From Bryum argenteum (lineage: Eukaryota > Streptophyta > Bryopsida > Bryales > Bryaceae), in NCBI GenBank assembly GCA_037043015.1, contig CM073321.1:15249001-15313000 (forward strand): a DNA stretch of 64,000 nt. Reading direction: 5' to 3'. Positions 1 through 9,812 of the stretch are shown here, piece by piece; within the stretch, counting starts at the first letter, position 1, and each line of letters begins with the position of its first letter. The translations under genes and the position numbers were made by a program. Under the pieces are notes generated by a model. That model did not search any database, was not told the DNA's origin, and worked only from the letters and a program-made list of their open reading frames with translations.

Positions 1-360
1 TATTTAATAAAATAGAAATTTTAAAATATTTATAAATTAATATTAAAATATTAGAATATTATTATTCAATTATTATTTAATTAGTAAAATTATTTAGTTA
101 GCAAATATAATTATTTAAATATATACGGCAATTTTCGCATATTTATGAACGAAATTATATGTGGATATTTCATTAATTTCATAATTTACAGCTATTTATC
201 TATAAGATAAACAAAAGTCCATGTCGGACAAGAGTACATGTCATATAATGTCTATGCAGTGTCTTCGTAGACATTTATATAGATGTCTTATAAAACACCT
301 TCGAAGACATTGTATTATTGGGATGATTCTCATCGACTTCAGTGGATGAACAGAGGCGGC

Positions 361-620
361 TAGGGTTTGCTGCTGCCGCCATAGTTAGGTCATAAGACTT
401 TTATGTAGAAGTAGAGGCGACACGAAGCTCATTTTTGCCTTCATTTTTAGAAGGAGTTAGTGTTTAGAGTGTAAAGGCTAGAGTTTGCTTCTTCATGTAG
501 TTAGGGTTTGCTGCCACCGCGATAGTTAGGTCATGAGACCTTTAAGTGGAAGTAGAGGTTTGACAAAGCTCATTTCTACCTTACTTTTTCTGAGGAATTA
601 GTGTTTGAAGTGTAGAGGAT
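361..620. repeat. Imperfect direct duplication of about 110 bp
   Basis: Two diverged copies of one segment, about 361-475 and 500-618, share phrases such as AGGGTTTGCTGC, ATAGTTAGGTCAT, AAGTAGAGG, AAGCTCATTT and TTAGTGTTT in the same order. No coding potential is apparent. The duplication probably belongs to the surrounding decayed DNA transposon. Confidence 0.6.
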
Positions 621-1852
621 TTCAAAATTGTTCCATTCAGTTTAAAATTATTGTTAAGTACAATAAGAGAATAGTAGTTGTAGAGAGAGCCATGAAACTT
701 GAGAGTTACTAGATTTCAAAAGCATCATGTACAAGAAACCCTAGAACTTGTAGTATTTGATTTTTTGTAGAAGAAACTCTAAAACTTGTTATGGAAGAAA
801 CTCTATGACTTACAATATCTACCTTGTTGTGGAAAGAACTTTGAAGCTTGATTACTTGTGGTTGATAACTTGAAAATGTCATCAGATGTCTATGATAATG
901 TCTGAAGGGATGTTTCAGAGCATGTTCATGAAGATCACTGAAAAGATGTCTAATTGTGTTGATTGAATTCTGTTTTGTAGGGTGTAACATGAGGGGTCTG
1001 GGTCCCCGTACGGTGGTAAGGAAAGCTTAAAGAACACATGAACATAGAAGAATTATGCTAAAGTAAGTGAGTTGCTGTTTTTCACAACTTTAGAGAGGCG
1101 GCAAAACACGATTTGAGGTCGCGGACAAATGTCTGCATGGATGTATATGACGTTGTTTTCAATGATGTTTTCATCATGACCTCACAAAAGCCTCTACAAA
1201 CCCCTTGATTAAATACAGCGATATTGACTTAATGAACATGTGCAGCGGCAGAACATGCACATGACCGTAGAGGTATCAACCGCAAGCGATGGTAGTAGAG
1301 GGACATCGTGGAGGGACATCGTCTTTGAAGACATCTTATGAAACATTTTGTGAAATATGTCAAACAACACCTCGAAAACATCCTCTCAGACATCTTCAAA
1401 ACCTCGTATAAGACATCTTATAAAACATTTTGTAAGACTGTAAACCGCCAAAACGGTTCACGCTTGTTCAAAACACTATCTACAAGCACTAGTATAATAT
1501 TTTTACGTTCAAAATCCCCAATTGGGGCATTTAGGATAATTCCTCCGGTTGCCGGAATTTCTACGATAATTGGAGGGATCTACTTAGATGGCCCGGTGGT
1601 TGTTATTCTATTCCAAATTAGTAATATTAAGTTGCGTCAAAGTTTCATGACATGTTTTAGTTATGTTTTACTGTTATAATATCATTCATAAATTGCTCAA
1701 GTTTCCTCCTAGTTAATAAGCTAGGGAATTGGTAAAACCCTGCGGATGAACTGTCGGATGAACAAAATTTCATCCGTGCAAAATGGATGAAACTCGCCCC
1801 ATCCAAGTCTCCAACTAGGGAGAGAGGGTGGGAGTTATTTGCATTGATTTGG

Positions 1853-1985
1853 TTGTTAGAATTTGCTTGTTGGTTGTTTGAATTTGCTTGTATGTTTGTT
1901 TGAATTTGCTTGTTTGATTATTTGAATTTGCTTGTTTGGTTGTTTGAATTTACTTGTGTGATTGGTTGAATTTACTTGTTGATGT
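1853..1985. repeat. Degenerate tandem repeat, unit about 22-26 bp
   Basis: About six copies of a unit resembling TTTGAATTTGCTTGTTTGGT lie head to tail, with the later copies carrying TTTACTTG. This is a plain minisatellite in AT-rich DNA with no open frame. Confidence 0.7.
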
Positions 1986-2427
1986 TTAGTATTGCAATTC
2001 TACTTTTCATATGCTAGATTAGTGCTGTAGTCTTTTGAATTGATGCAATTTGGAGGTTTTTGGTTGTTGTTTGGCTCATTTGATCCCCATAATTGAGCCC
2101 AAAGCCCTAGTGAATGATTGGAGGCAATTTGAGCCTCCCAACCTAACAATTGGTAGAGTCTTACTCTTAATTCACTGGTAAAGGTTGTCCATTGCTTGGA
2201 AGGTCAAATTGTTTGCACTTCACCCCCACGGCCCAACTTGTGAGTTAGAACTGGAACACCGGAATTTAACCTCACATTTTTGGTGCGTTTGCTGGGAGCT
2301 TTCTTTGTAGGCTTGTTAGCCTTGTAGGTCCATTGCTTGGAAGGCAATTATCATATGACCGTGTTGCCCATTGAGCATACTTTTTGGAGTTCTTTTCCTC
2401 TTCGAGTCGTCCCAAATGGCCGCCACC

Positions 2428-4146
2428 TGTGAAAGCGTGAGAGCGCTCTCTTGTTTAAATGTTGTTAATAATGACTTTTATTAAAGAAGTGTTTGAAAAC
2501 CATGACATCTTGAGGTAAATTGATGAATATACAATGATTTAGTTTTGAATGCAATTTGTATATTAAGGGTTAGTTGTTGCAAGGACTTTGATGGAACGTT
2601 TAAGACTAATTTAAGCTTTAGAGTGTGGAAGGACTAGAGGAGGAAAAATTCCCCCTACTGAATCCTAAATTAGAAATAGGGTTAGTTGCTTAAATTAGAT
2701 ATGAGTGTTTTACCATGGGCTTTGTACAACTAGTCTTTGATGTCTATGTTGTGTTTGAAATTTGATTGTTGTAAGTCTCATCCATCTAACCTTGTGGTAG
2801 CATGTGAGGCTACATTCATTGATGAAGTGGTTGATGGAATAGAGGCTTTAAGGACGGAGCACGTGGAGTGGCGGTTATTCATCCATGGAGGCTTAGTTAG
2901 GGCTTAGGCCTTAGTTAGGCTTTAGGGTGAGCCGCCTCTTTGGCGGCTCTCATTTTGTACTTAATAGCTTGTTTCCTAGCTATCATCACCCACTCAATCT
3001 AGTTAGAGTAAGAGAAGGAAGGCCATGGGTCTCCTTCTCCTCCATCTTGTTTGTCTCATATCTTGTTTGTCTATCTCTTTCATCTCCTCTTCGTTTAGGT
3101 TAGAGTAGGAGAAGGAAGGCCTTGGGCCTCCTTCTCCTCCATTTTGTTCACTTACCTATCCATCTATGTAGTTAGGTGGAGGAAGGCTATAGGCCTCCTT
3201 CTCCTCTTTGTTCACCTTAATTATCTGTTTTGAATTGTTAGTAGTTAGGAGAAGGAGAACCCTTCTCAAAATGATTTTGCTTTTGAATTGTTAGTAGTTA
3301 GGAGAAGGAGAGCTCTTCTAAAAATGATCTTGCTTTTGAAGTGTTAGTAGTTAGGAGAAGGAGAGCCCTTCTCAAAATGCTTGTCTTGCCTCACTAATCT
3401 TCCTCCTTATTGAGTTCCTTTGTTAAGATAGGAGCTTGTTCTTGCCCCATGAATGCCAGCCAGATTGTTTCCCCCATAACTCACTCAATTCTACTTCAAC
3501 TCCTTCGCAATTTTCAAAGTAGATAAAGCTCTAGTAGAGCTTTCCAATGGTAGTAAGCATGCTCAAATCCGAGTTGTAGAGAAGGAGAAATTTGCTCGCA
3601 AAGTCGGGGTGTCGAAAACGGTTTCCCCCCGGCAGTGAACAAATCAGATGTGTTCACACAGCAATCTGTCACGGATTTTTTTCTCTATGCTATTGAGATT
3701 TCTAGGGTAGGTAGAGCTCCAACAGAGCTTTCCAGGGGTATATGGTATGCCCCAATTCGATCTTTAGAGAGGGAGAAACACCCCTCCAAAGATGGGGGTG
3801 TTGAAGGGTTTTCCCGCCGGCGGTTAAAAGAAGTAGGCCCCAGTATTTTGGCCATCAGTCCTCGGGTTTTGATCCTATGCTTCTGAGATTTTGGGGGTGA
3901 GTGCGAAATTGACTTAGCTTTCCAAAAAGCTATGGCACGCCCAAATCGAAGCTAATATGAAGCAGTGGCAAGCCAAAAACCGGAAGAGGGTTAAAAGGAG
4001 GCCGGCGGGGGTTTTCTTCTTCACTTCCCCTTGTTCCTTCTTCATTTTTTCTCGTCTTCTCTTCTCCCTTGTTCCTCTCTTCATGTGTTGTTCTTGTCAA
4101 TCCCCTTGTGACCAAAGGCCACTCCATGGTGGTTTTTTGGCTCACA
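2428..4146 (+). mobile_element. LTR copy (solo LTR or fragment), same family as 17869-19394
   Basis: The block starts TGTGAAAGCG and ends GGCTCACA, giving TG...CA ends with short inverted TGTGA/TCACA. It is collinear over its length with the solo LTR at 17869-19394 on the other strand. Shared landmarks are the GAGCCGCCTCTTTGGCGGCTC stretch, a unit of about 53 bp repeated three times (3236-3380, containing GTTAGTAGTTAGGAGAAGG) and the tail with CCCCTTGTGACCAAAGGCCAC. The 5-bp flanks (CCACC and AAGAC) do not match, so this copy may derive from a recombined or rearranged insertion. Confidence 0.65.
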
Positions 4147-5034
4147 AAGACCATTGAAAACATCCTATACACATCCTACAAAGCATCATCTAGGACATCG
4201 TGCAGTATGAAAAGTAATCACTACAATGTCTAAGTGGACGACTCCGACGATGTGCTTAGACTACTAAACACATCACCGATTCACCGTAGACATTGTAGAA
4301 TGTCTCATAAGACATTGTAAAAGGTCTTATTAGACATCTTTAGATATCTTTCAATGACTTCTATGACCATTATTTCAATATAGAAGCAGTCAAAACTATG
4401 TTGACGTGGCATGCTACATCAGACTTTTTCATGTTCTACGTCGGATTTTCCCGGGTGCCACGTCAGATTTTTTCGGGTCCACGGTAGAGTTTTGGCGCCG
4501 CCACGTCACGACTTAATTGACCACGGAAATCTCCACATCATGATGAAATTCATCGCTATGTGGCACTGCCCGTCCACATGTTGCTGATGTGTCTTCCACG
4601 TGATCGACTTCTTACCCTCCCAAGTTTACCTTCACACGTCATATTTTCCAAGACATCTTCATGTATTTCAAATGTCTTTTTAATGTCTTCTTAGACACTA
4701 ACCCAACTTTTAGTCTAAAAGTCATTTTTAAGACGTCCAATTGACTTTAGATATCTTATTTGAGACATCCAAAATTCGATGGTTTTCTTATAGTGCTACT
4801 AGGCCGATTATAGTTCCGTCATACTTACAGCGGAGATTTTGGAAAACTTAAGCATGGAAATTCAAGCAATTTGTTTGTTCTTTGATTTATTTGTTATTGC
4901 AATTCTTCTGCCGCATTGTTGGTTTAGGGCATGTTGCAGTTTTAACAATTTGCAGGCTGTATGTTTCACCTTAACGTTACACAGTTTGTAAGAATGATCG
5001 AGATTGTTCATTCAAGAAGAAACCCTAATATTAC

Positions 5035-5390
5035 ATGAGGAAAATCTTATCTTGTTTTTTGTTGTTTCTCTTGAATTCATCCTCCATCTCTCCACGCAGT
5101 GCAATGAGCATTTCAATTTCTTTGTCTTTCCATCTTGATCCTTTGTCTTCCTCGTCTTCCTCCTCCGTTATTATCATCTATTCTTTCAATCTCTTCGAGG
5201 CCGCTTCCATCTTGACAGGTTCCTCAGTTTCTATCACATCCTCATCCTCCTCTCTATCAATCGTCTTGTTGATTTGTTGCACATTCTCTTGTGTAAGAAA
5301 GTAAGCATTTTCAATGGGCCCAAAAAATGGGCCCTGATATAAAGTGGTCCTAAGATGCACCTCCAACAACAGAAATACTATCAATATATT
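5035..5390 (-). pseudogene. Fragment of a Myb/SANT-like (trihelix-type) DNA-binding protein
   Basis: On the minus strand the upstream half reads an acidic segment (TIDREEDEDVIETEEPVKME). One reading-frame shift later, near 5140-5150, comes GSRWKDKEIEMLIALRGEM followed by EDEFKRNNKKQDKIF. The Trp, the LIALRGEM helix and the F-K pattern are those of Myb/SANT-like trihelix domains in plant transcription factors and some plant transposon accessory proteins. The reading stops straight after DKIFLM, so the domain is cut short. Seen: the motif and the shift. Inferred: family membership. It looks like a dead fragment. Confidence 0.45.
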
Positions 5391-5964
5391 TGTTGATCTT
5401 TACAACTAAGTGTTTTGAGACGTCAAGTATATTGAGACTACTTTACATCCCACTACTTGGGTCATAGATAGAATGCTTGAAGGACCAAAGAAGCATTTTG
5501 CCTTTAGAAGAGATTTACCCAATACAAATTTATAAACAAGAAGTAATTCGACAAAAAGTTATAATTAGTATGTATACATCTTCACATAAATAAAAATATC
5601 GCAAAACCAATGGAAGGAAATAATGCGATAGAAGTACATAGAAATAGATATAAACATCTTATTAATACTATAAATAGAGAAATAATATTAAATAGTAGAG
5701 GCATATTACACTAATTTGCGTGGGATGAAGCTACATTGCAATGACAAAGGGTGTACTATTCAAGGATGTCAAAATGGACGTCTTTTGAGTTTTTTTTAAA
5801 CAGACGTCTAGACGTCCGTCCATGACCGCCCGCACGTCCGTTCCGGGAGGGGGGATAAATCGGAAATACTACGACAATAGTAAAATTCTTAAGCATTAGA
5901 TCGTATTAAACGTCGCATCTTAGCCGTTGAAAGTGTTTTAGTGAGTTCTCATAGTTACCATTAA
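5391..5964. other. Intergenic AT-rich DNA
   Basis: I see no gene here. The right part (5760-5850) has a T-run and repeated ACGTC/GACGT motifs next to the GC-rich block that precedes the kinase-like gene. Confidence 0.6.
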
Positions 5965-6335
5965 ATTGGATTAGGCAACCCACAACCGTCCGATCGGTCG
6001 CGGTTGGTCGTCCGATCGGTCGCGGTTGGCCGTCCGATCACTCGCGGTCAGCGTTGGCCGTGAAATCGGTCGCCGTTTGCGTCGACCGTGAGATCGGTCG
6101 CGGTTATAGTTGGCCGTCCGATCATGCGCAGTCAACGTCGGCTGTCTGATCGGTCGCGGACTCGCGGTCGACTTCGACCGTCTGATCGATCGTAGTCGCC
6201 GTCGGCCGTCCGATTGGTCCTGGCCGGTCGATCGGCGCCAGCCGTCCGATCGGTCAGGCCGGTCGACCGAGCGACCATCGGATCTAGGTCGGCCGGTCGG
6301 CCAGGCGACTGCGGCCTACATAAGGCCGACCGGTC
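5965..6335 (+). promoter_or_regulatory. GC-rich CGATCGGTCG repeat block upstream of the kinase-like gene
   Basis: About 350 bp consist of degenerate copies of a 20-30 bp unit built from CCGTCCGATCGGTCGCGGTT and GGCCGGTCG words, in sharp contrast to the AT-rich surroundings. The block ends in a TATA-like CCTACATAAGG (about 6317) and a CT-rich stretch just ahead of the kinase-like coding start. Similar blocks precede the genes at 48591 (minus) and 51965 (plus). A promoter role is inferred from position only. Confidence 0.55.
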
Positions 6336-6490
6336 CTCCTCCTCTTCACTTCTTTCCTTTCTTTTCAGGGTGCGGAGTGACTGTAGAGTGGAAATTCTGT
6401 GAATTTTCCATCCACTGGCTCCTTATCCTGAGGAGGAAAGAAGTCTTTCTATTTGTAACGGGGGAGATTTTACTATTTTTTTTCAAAAAA

Positions 6491-7956
6491 ATGCCAAAGC
6501 ATGCGGCTGGGGGGAGTCGGGGCAGGAGGCCTGGGGAGTTTTTCCAACAACCACGTAGTCAGCACCCATCGAATAAGTGCAAGAACTTTCCTACGGAGAA
6601 TGTAATCGTAAAATTTTATGAGGCCAATGGTCTTGCAGGTTTGTTCAGTAAATACGTGAGATACAAAGAGGAAGCCCCTGCCAAATTCAAAGAGGACATG
6701 ACAAACCTCATGATGGAAGCGCTCCAAGATCCGATGTGGAGACCGGAGACTGATAAGCGGGGATTTACGGAGTGGTAGGACGAAAGATTAATCGATGCTC
6801 TATGGAACACACTCGATATATTGAAGAAGTACCAGAAAACGGATCGAGCGGATGATGTGGAGTTTATGGATGTGGTATTGAGAGCCGAATGTTTACAACA
6901 GGCAATGAGGTCGTATTCCAATAATAAAAACCGGCGCGGCTCCATAGAATGGTGGAACACGGAGGAAGGAAAGTTACTCGAGCACGGTTGTATGAATATT
7001 TTGATAGTAATTCCTGACACGGCCCGTATCATCGAACTTGAGAAAAAGAGTCTAAGAGGTGGTAACGGCACAATTTCCAAAGTTCACATAAGTCGGGTTC
7101 CGGCCATTGAAGAGTACTGGGAATTTGCTGCAAAGACTCCCAACCATGCAGTGACACGATCAAACTTGGCCAAAGTCGAGCATCAGAATGAGTCGCTCGC
7201 TGTGAGGATTGCGCATCCAGGTGTTATTTATTTTAACGCCATTCATTTAAATAAGAACCAAGGCTATATGTTTTGGTCGAATGGAGGGACGATTCGAGCA
7301 ATGGTGGCCCTAGATACAGAGTATGGAGATGATGTTCATGAACATATTGTACTCACACCTCATTCCGCTGATGAGTTTGGCAATTGGTTCGGTTTCACAA
7401 AAAACGAACTGAGCTTGCTTGGGCTCTAATCCATATCATGAGTGAAGTTCACCGAATGAACTACCTCTACAACGATGTGTCACCAGACAACATACTTCTT
7501 CGCTTCCCTTAAGATGAATCACGAGTGTATATTGGTGTATGCGATTGGGGGTTAACCACGAGCATGGATGATAAAATGAAGTACACGTCCACGAAACCCG
7601 AAGATAGAATTGATACTCTACGAGCACGACATTGGGTGGATCCTTGGGTGGCGTACTTGTACAAAGAAAGTAATGACATTGACATTATTCCCTTCTATGA
7701 TAGAGCTTCGGAGGAGTTTGCTACGACACAGATAGCACAACGAATCCTCAAGAAGACCATGTCCACGGCCTACGAGAATTTGCAACATACAACAGGGCCT
7801 GACCGGTGGTCAAATTAAGACCTTGCAAATGCTTTTGACCAATACTTAGAGATGGTAGCAGATGCAAAGTTTACGTTGTCCTACGTTGTCAACCGCTTCA
7901 TCGAATCATTCCACTGGCCGGTGCCAAATGACCATTTTCGCACCAAGTACGAATAG
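6491..7956 (+). pseudogene. Protein-kinase-like gene, broken by stops and a frameshift
   Basis: The reading starts at ATG 6491 (MPKHAAGGSRGRR) and runs about 490 codons to a TAG at 7954. Kinase-like landmarks occur in order: a glycine-rich segment SLRGGNGTISKVHISRVP, HPGVIYFNAIHLNKNQG, a WSNGGTIRAMVALD hinge-like segment, an HRD-loop equivalent NYLYNDVSPDNILL, and VYIGVCDWGL, where CDWG takes the place of DFG. The invariant HRD is YND here. Breaks are a TAG at 6776, a frame change near 7425, a TAA at 7510 and a TAA at 7816, after which NQ-like sequence resumes in frame (DLANAFDQYLEM). The stops lie at places where CAG or CAA (Gln) would read through. The family is unknown to me; kinase-like fold is the likely call, with activity lost. 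Confidence 0.6.
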
Positions 7957-8873
7957 TAGATTAGTACTGCACATCTGTTGTAGTTCTTGCAGCTTTATTA
8001 GCTGTTTAGATTCTTCATTGAAGTCCTAATGTAGATGTAGGCAATTTTTAGGAGTCAAATGTATTACATGCCATCTAAATTTAGGTACTTCAAGTACATT
8101 CTTGTTTTTATATACCTTGCAATGAATGACTTCTTTTCCATAGTCTGATATTGTGGTATATAGATTAGCATATGGTTTCATTAGTTAGAAGAATCTAGTA
8201 ACTTCTCTTCCGTAATTTCCGTAAAACAAATGCAAAAGACATGCATGGTTTTCTACAGTATTGCATAAAATCAAGTTTAACAATTTCCACAAGTATGTAA
8301 TTAATTTGCCATTAGTGTTCAAGCTATAAAAGTCTATAATTTACATCTCATCGCTGCAACATGTACCCAATTGCAAAGATGTATCCAACTTAATACCTTC
8401 AATAAAAATACCTTCAGACCTTCACGACCAACATTTGAAGATATATAATGAACTATGAAACTTCTTCATTATATCAACCTTGCGTAGCTGCGTTATTAAT
8501 GGTTTGTCAAAAGTCAAATCAAGGATAATATGACTTTTCTTACCTATGGCATTTTTTGTGTAAATTAATGAACTTAGCATATGTTAGGTGGGACCGTGAA
8601 AAGAGGCTTAAAGCCAAACAAAGGAAATTATCACCGCCAAGTGCACTCATAGTAAAAATACAAGAAATCCCTGTAAAATCCCTTGAAATTATCAAATTGC
8701 ATAATATATTAATATATGATATGGTCATACATTCGGATAATCCATTCATAAACAAAATATGGATTTCAAGATCTTCAAAATTATCCCCTAGCAAGGCGAT
8801 AATGATGTAGGCATCATTTGTTGCAAAAAACTACATAACCTTTACTATAATGGCACTATGTATGATGATACAC
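7957..8873. other. Intergenic AT-rich DNA between convergent genes
   Basis: I see no supported gene. An 84-codon open frame at 8556-8810 has no recognisable motif and a mirror frame on the other strand, so I treat it as chance. The stretch should hold the 3' ends of the kinase-like gene (plus) and of the split gene (minus). Confidence 0.55.
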
Positions 8874-9365
8874 TCATTCCTCATCTGATTCTATATAATC
8901 CTGTTTACGACTTGGTGCAGCACCGTGTGTGCGTGGTCCTTGAGAAGATTCTCCAAATAAGTTTGTGTGCCTAAAGTTCCTTTCACCTTCAAGCTGTTCA
9001 ATGTGTTTTTGCTGACTTATTAGTGTGGTTGGATGCAGATCTCGTTGGAACCGCACGTCATCGTCATCTCCAGATAGGAAAGGTGCTGAAGATATGTCGT
9101 TACTCCCGAATGCATTCTGACCATATCCATAATTTGTATAGCCAACAATCTCTGATCTTCTATCATATTGGCCTCCATACTCGTATGTATCCTTCGAGTG
9201 TGATGGCCTACGGTATTCGGGACTTCCGAATGCTGTACCGTATTGGTTCTTACGATTGTATGGGTTTATAGAATGAGTTGAGCTTGAGTTGCCCTGAACA
9301 TTGGATCCGCTACTCTGCTCACCTCCTAAACCATGTGTACCTCCTGTATACATTGGAGATGGGTA
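8874..9365 (-). pseudogene. 3' part of a gene split by the giant element
   Basis: This frame reads PSPMYTGGTHGLGGEQSSG, continues through a Gly/Ser/Tyr/Asn-rich low-complexity tail with a short acidic run (SGDDDDVRFQRD) and ends ...QDYIESDEE. It has no start of its own. It begins exactly where the outer element was inserted. Removing 9366-47856 and one copy of GGTA joins it in frame to the 5' part at 47861-48591, giving the junction GGYSSNY-PSPMYTGG. This is the disordered C-terminus of that protein, whose function I do not recognise. Confidence 0.75.
9362..9365. repeat. 4-bp target duplication GGTA, left copy (right copy 47857-47860)
   Basis: GGTA directly precedes AACCCC at 9366 and directly follows GGGGTT ending at 47856. 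With one copy removed, the interrupted gene reads through in frame, which independently supports the boundary. Confidence 0.9.
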
Positions 9366-9389
9366 AACCCCGTATTCGTTATATTTGGA
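9366..9389 (+). repeat. Terminal inverted repeat, outer element, transposase end
   Basis: AACCCCGTATTCGTTATATT then TGGAA. It matches the other three ends apart from G/A at position 7 and T/G at position 21. The next 120 bp also match the transposase-side end of the inner element at 35801, read backwards. Confidence 0.9.
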
Positions 9390-9812
9390 ACATTTTTATC
9401 TCCCAAATTGAAACAAGACAATCGATGAAGCCAAAATCAACATTTAGAGGGGTTTCACCGTAGGCATATGTACTTTGAATTTACTAATTTCCATTATATT
9501 TGGAGATGATATGAGACCTCTTGAATCTTAGAAAATATGTTTATCTTAAAATACGTTTCCAACCATACATATATTTGATACTATACATGTCAAGATTAAC
9601 ATACCAACAAAAAATAATTTTCTTTCAATTGATAATAATAATGGGGTCAACTTAAACAATCTTCTTATACAAAATAAATATATTGAATGTGGATAGTAAA
9701 TAGTACAAAAATATAATACTCTATATACTAAATATCAAAGTAATATATATGTCAATACCAAGTTTAAGTACTAAAACACCTACTTCCATAATAAAAACTA
9801 TATACTAGAAGA
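9390..9812. other. Subterminal region, transposase end of outer element
   Basis: AT-rich non-coding DNA between the terminal repeat and the stop codon of the transposase-like gene. It is collinear with 35317-35777 in the inner copy. It probably contains the 3' untranslated region. I see no clear subterminal repeat array. Confidence 0.6.

Larger units (their letters stand above)
230..4795. mobile_element. CACTA-like DNA transposon remnant (right terminus at 4795)
   Basis: The sequence ending at 4795 (GGTTTTCTTATAGTG) is the reverse complement of a CACTATAAGAAAACC end, the classic terminus of plant CACTA (En/Spm) elements. Short AGACATC/GATGTCT motifs in both orientations cluster at 230-310, 1320-1440, 4170-4330 and 4640-4770, like the subterminal repeats of that superfamily. 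No transposase is visible and I could not find the matching left end, which may lie outside the window. An unrelated LTR copy sits inside. Confidence 0.4.

Noticed and set aside
4219-4795. Short complete CACTA element starting at CACTACAATG (about 4221)
   Set aside because: The left sequence does not match the CACTATAAGAAAA end beyond CACTA and the 3-bp flanks do not support it; kept only the right terminus.
8556-8810. 84-codon protein
   Set aside because: No motif, AT-rich, with a similar-length mirror frame; most likely chance.
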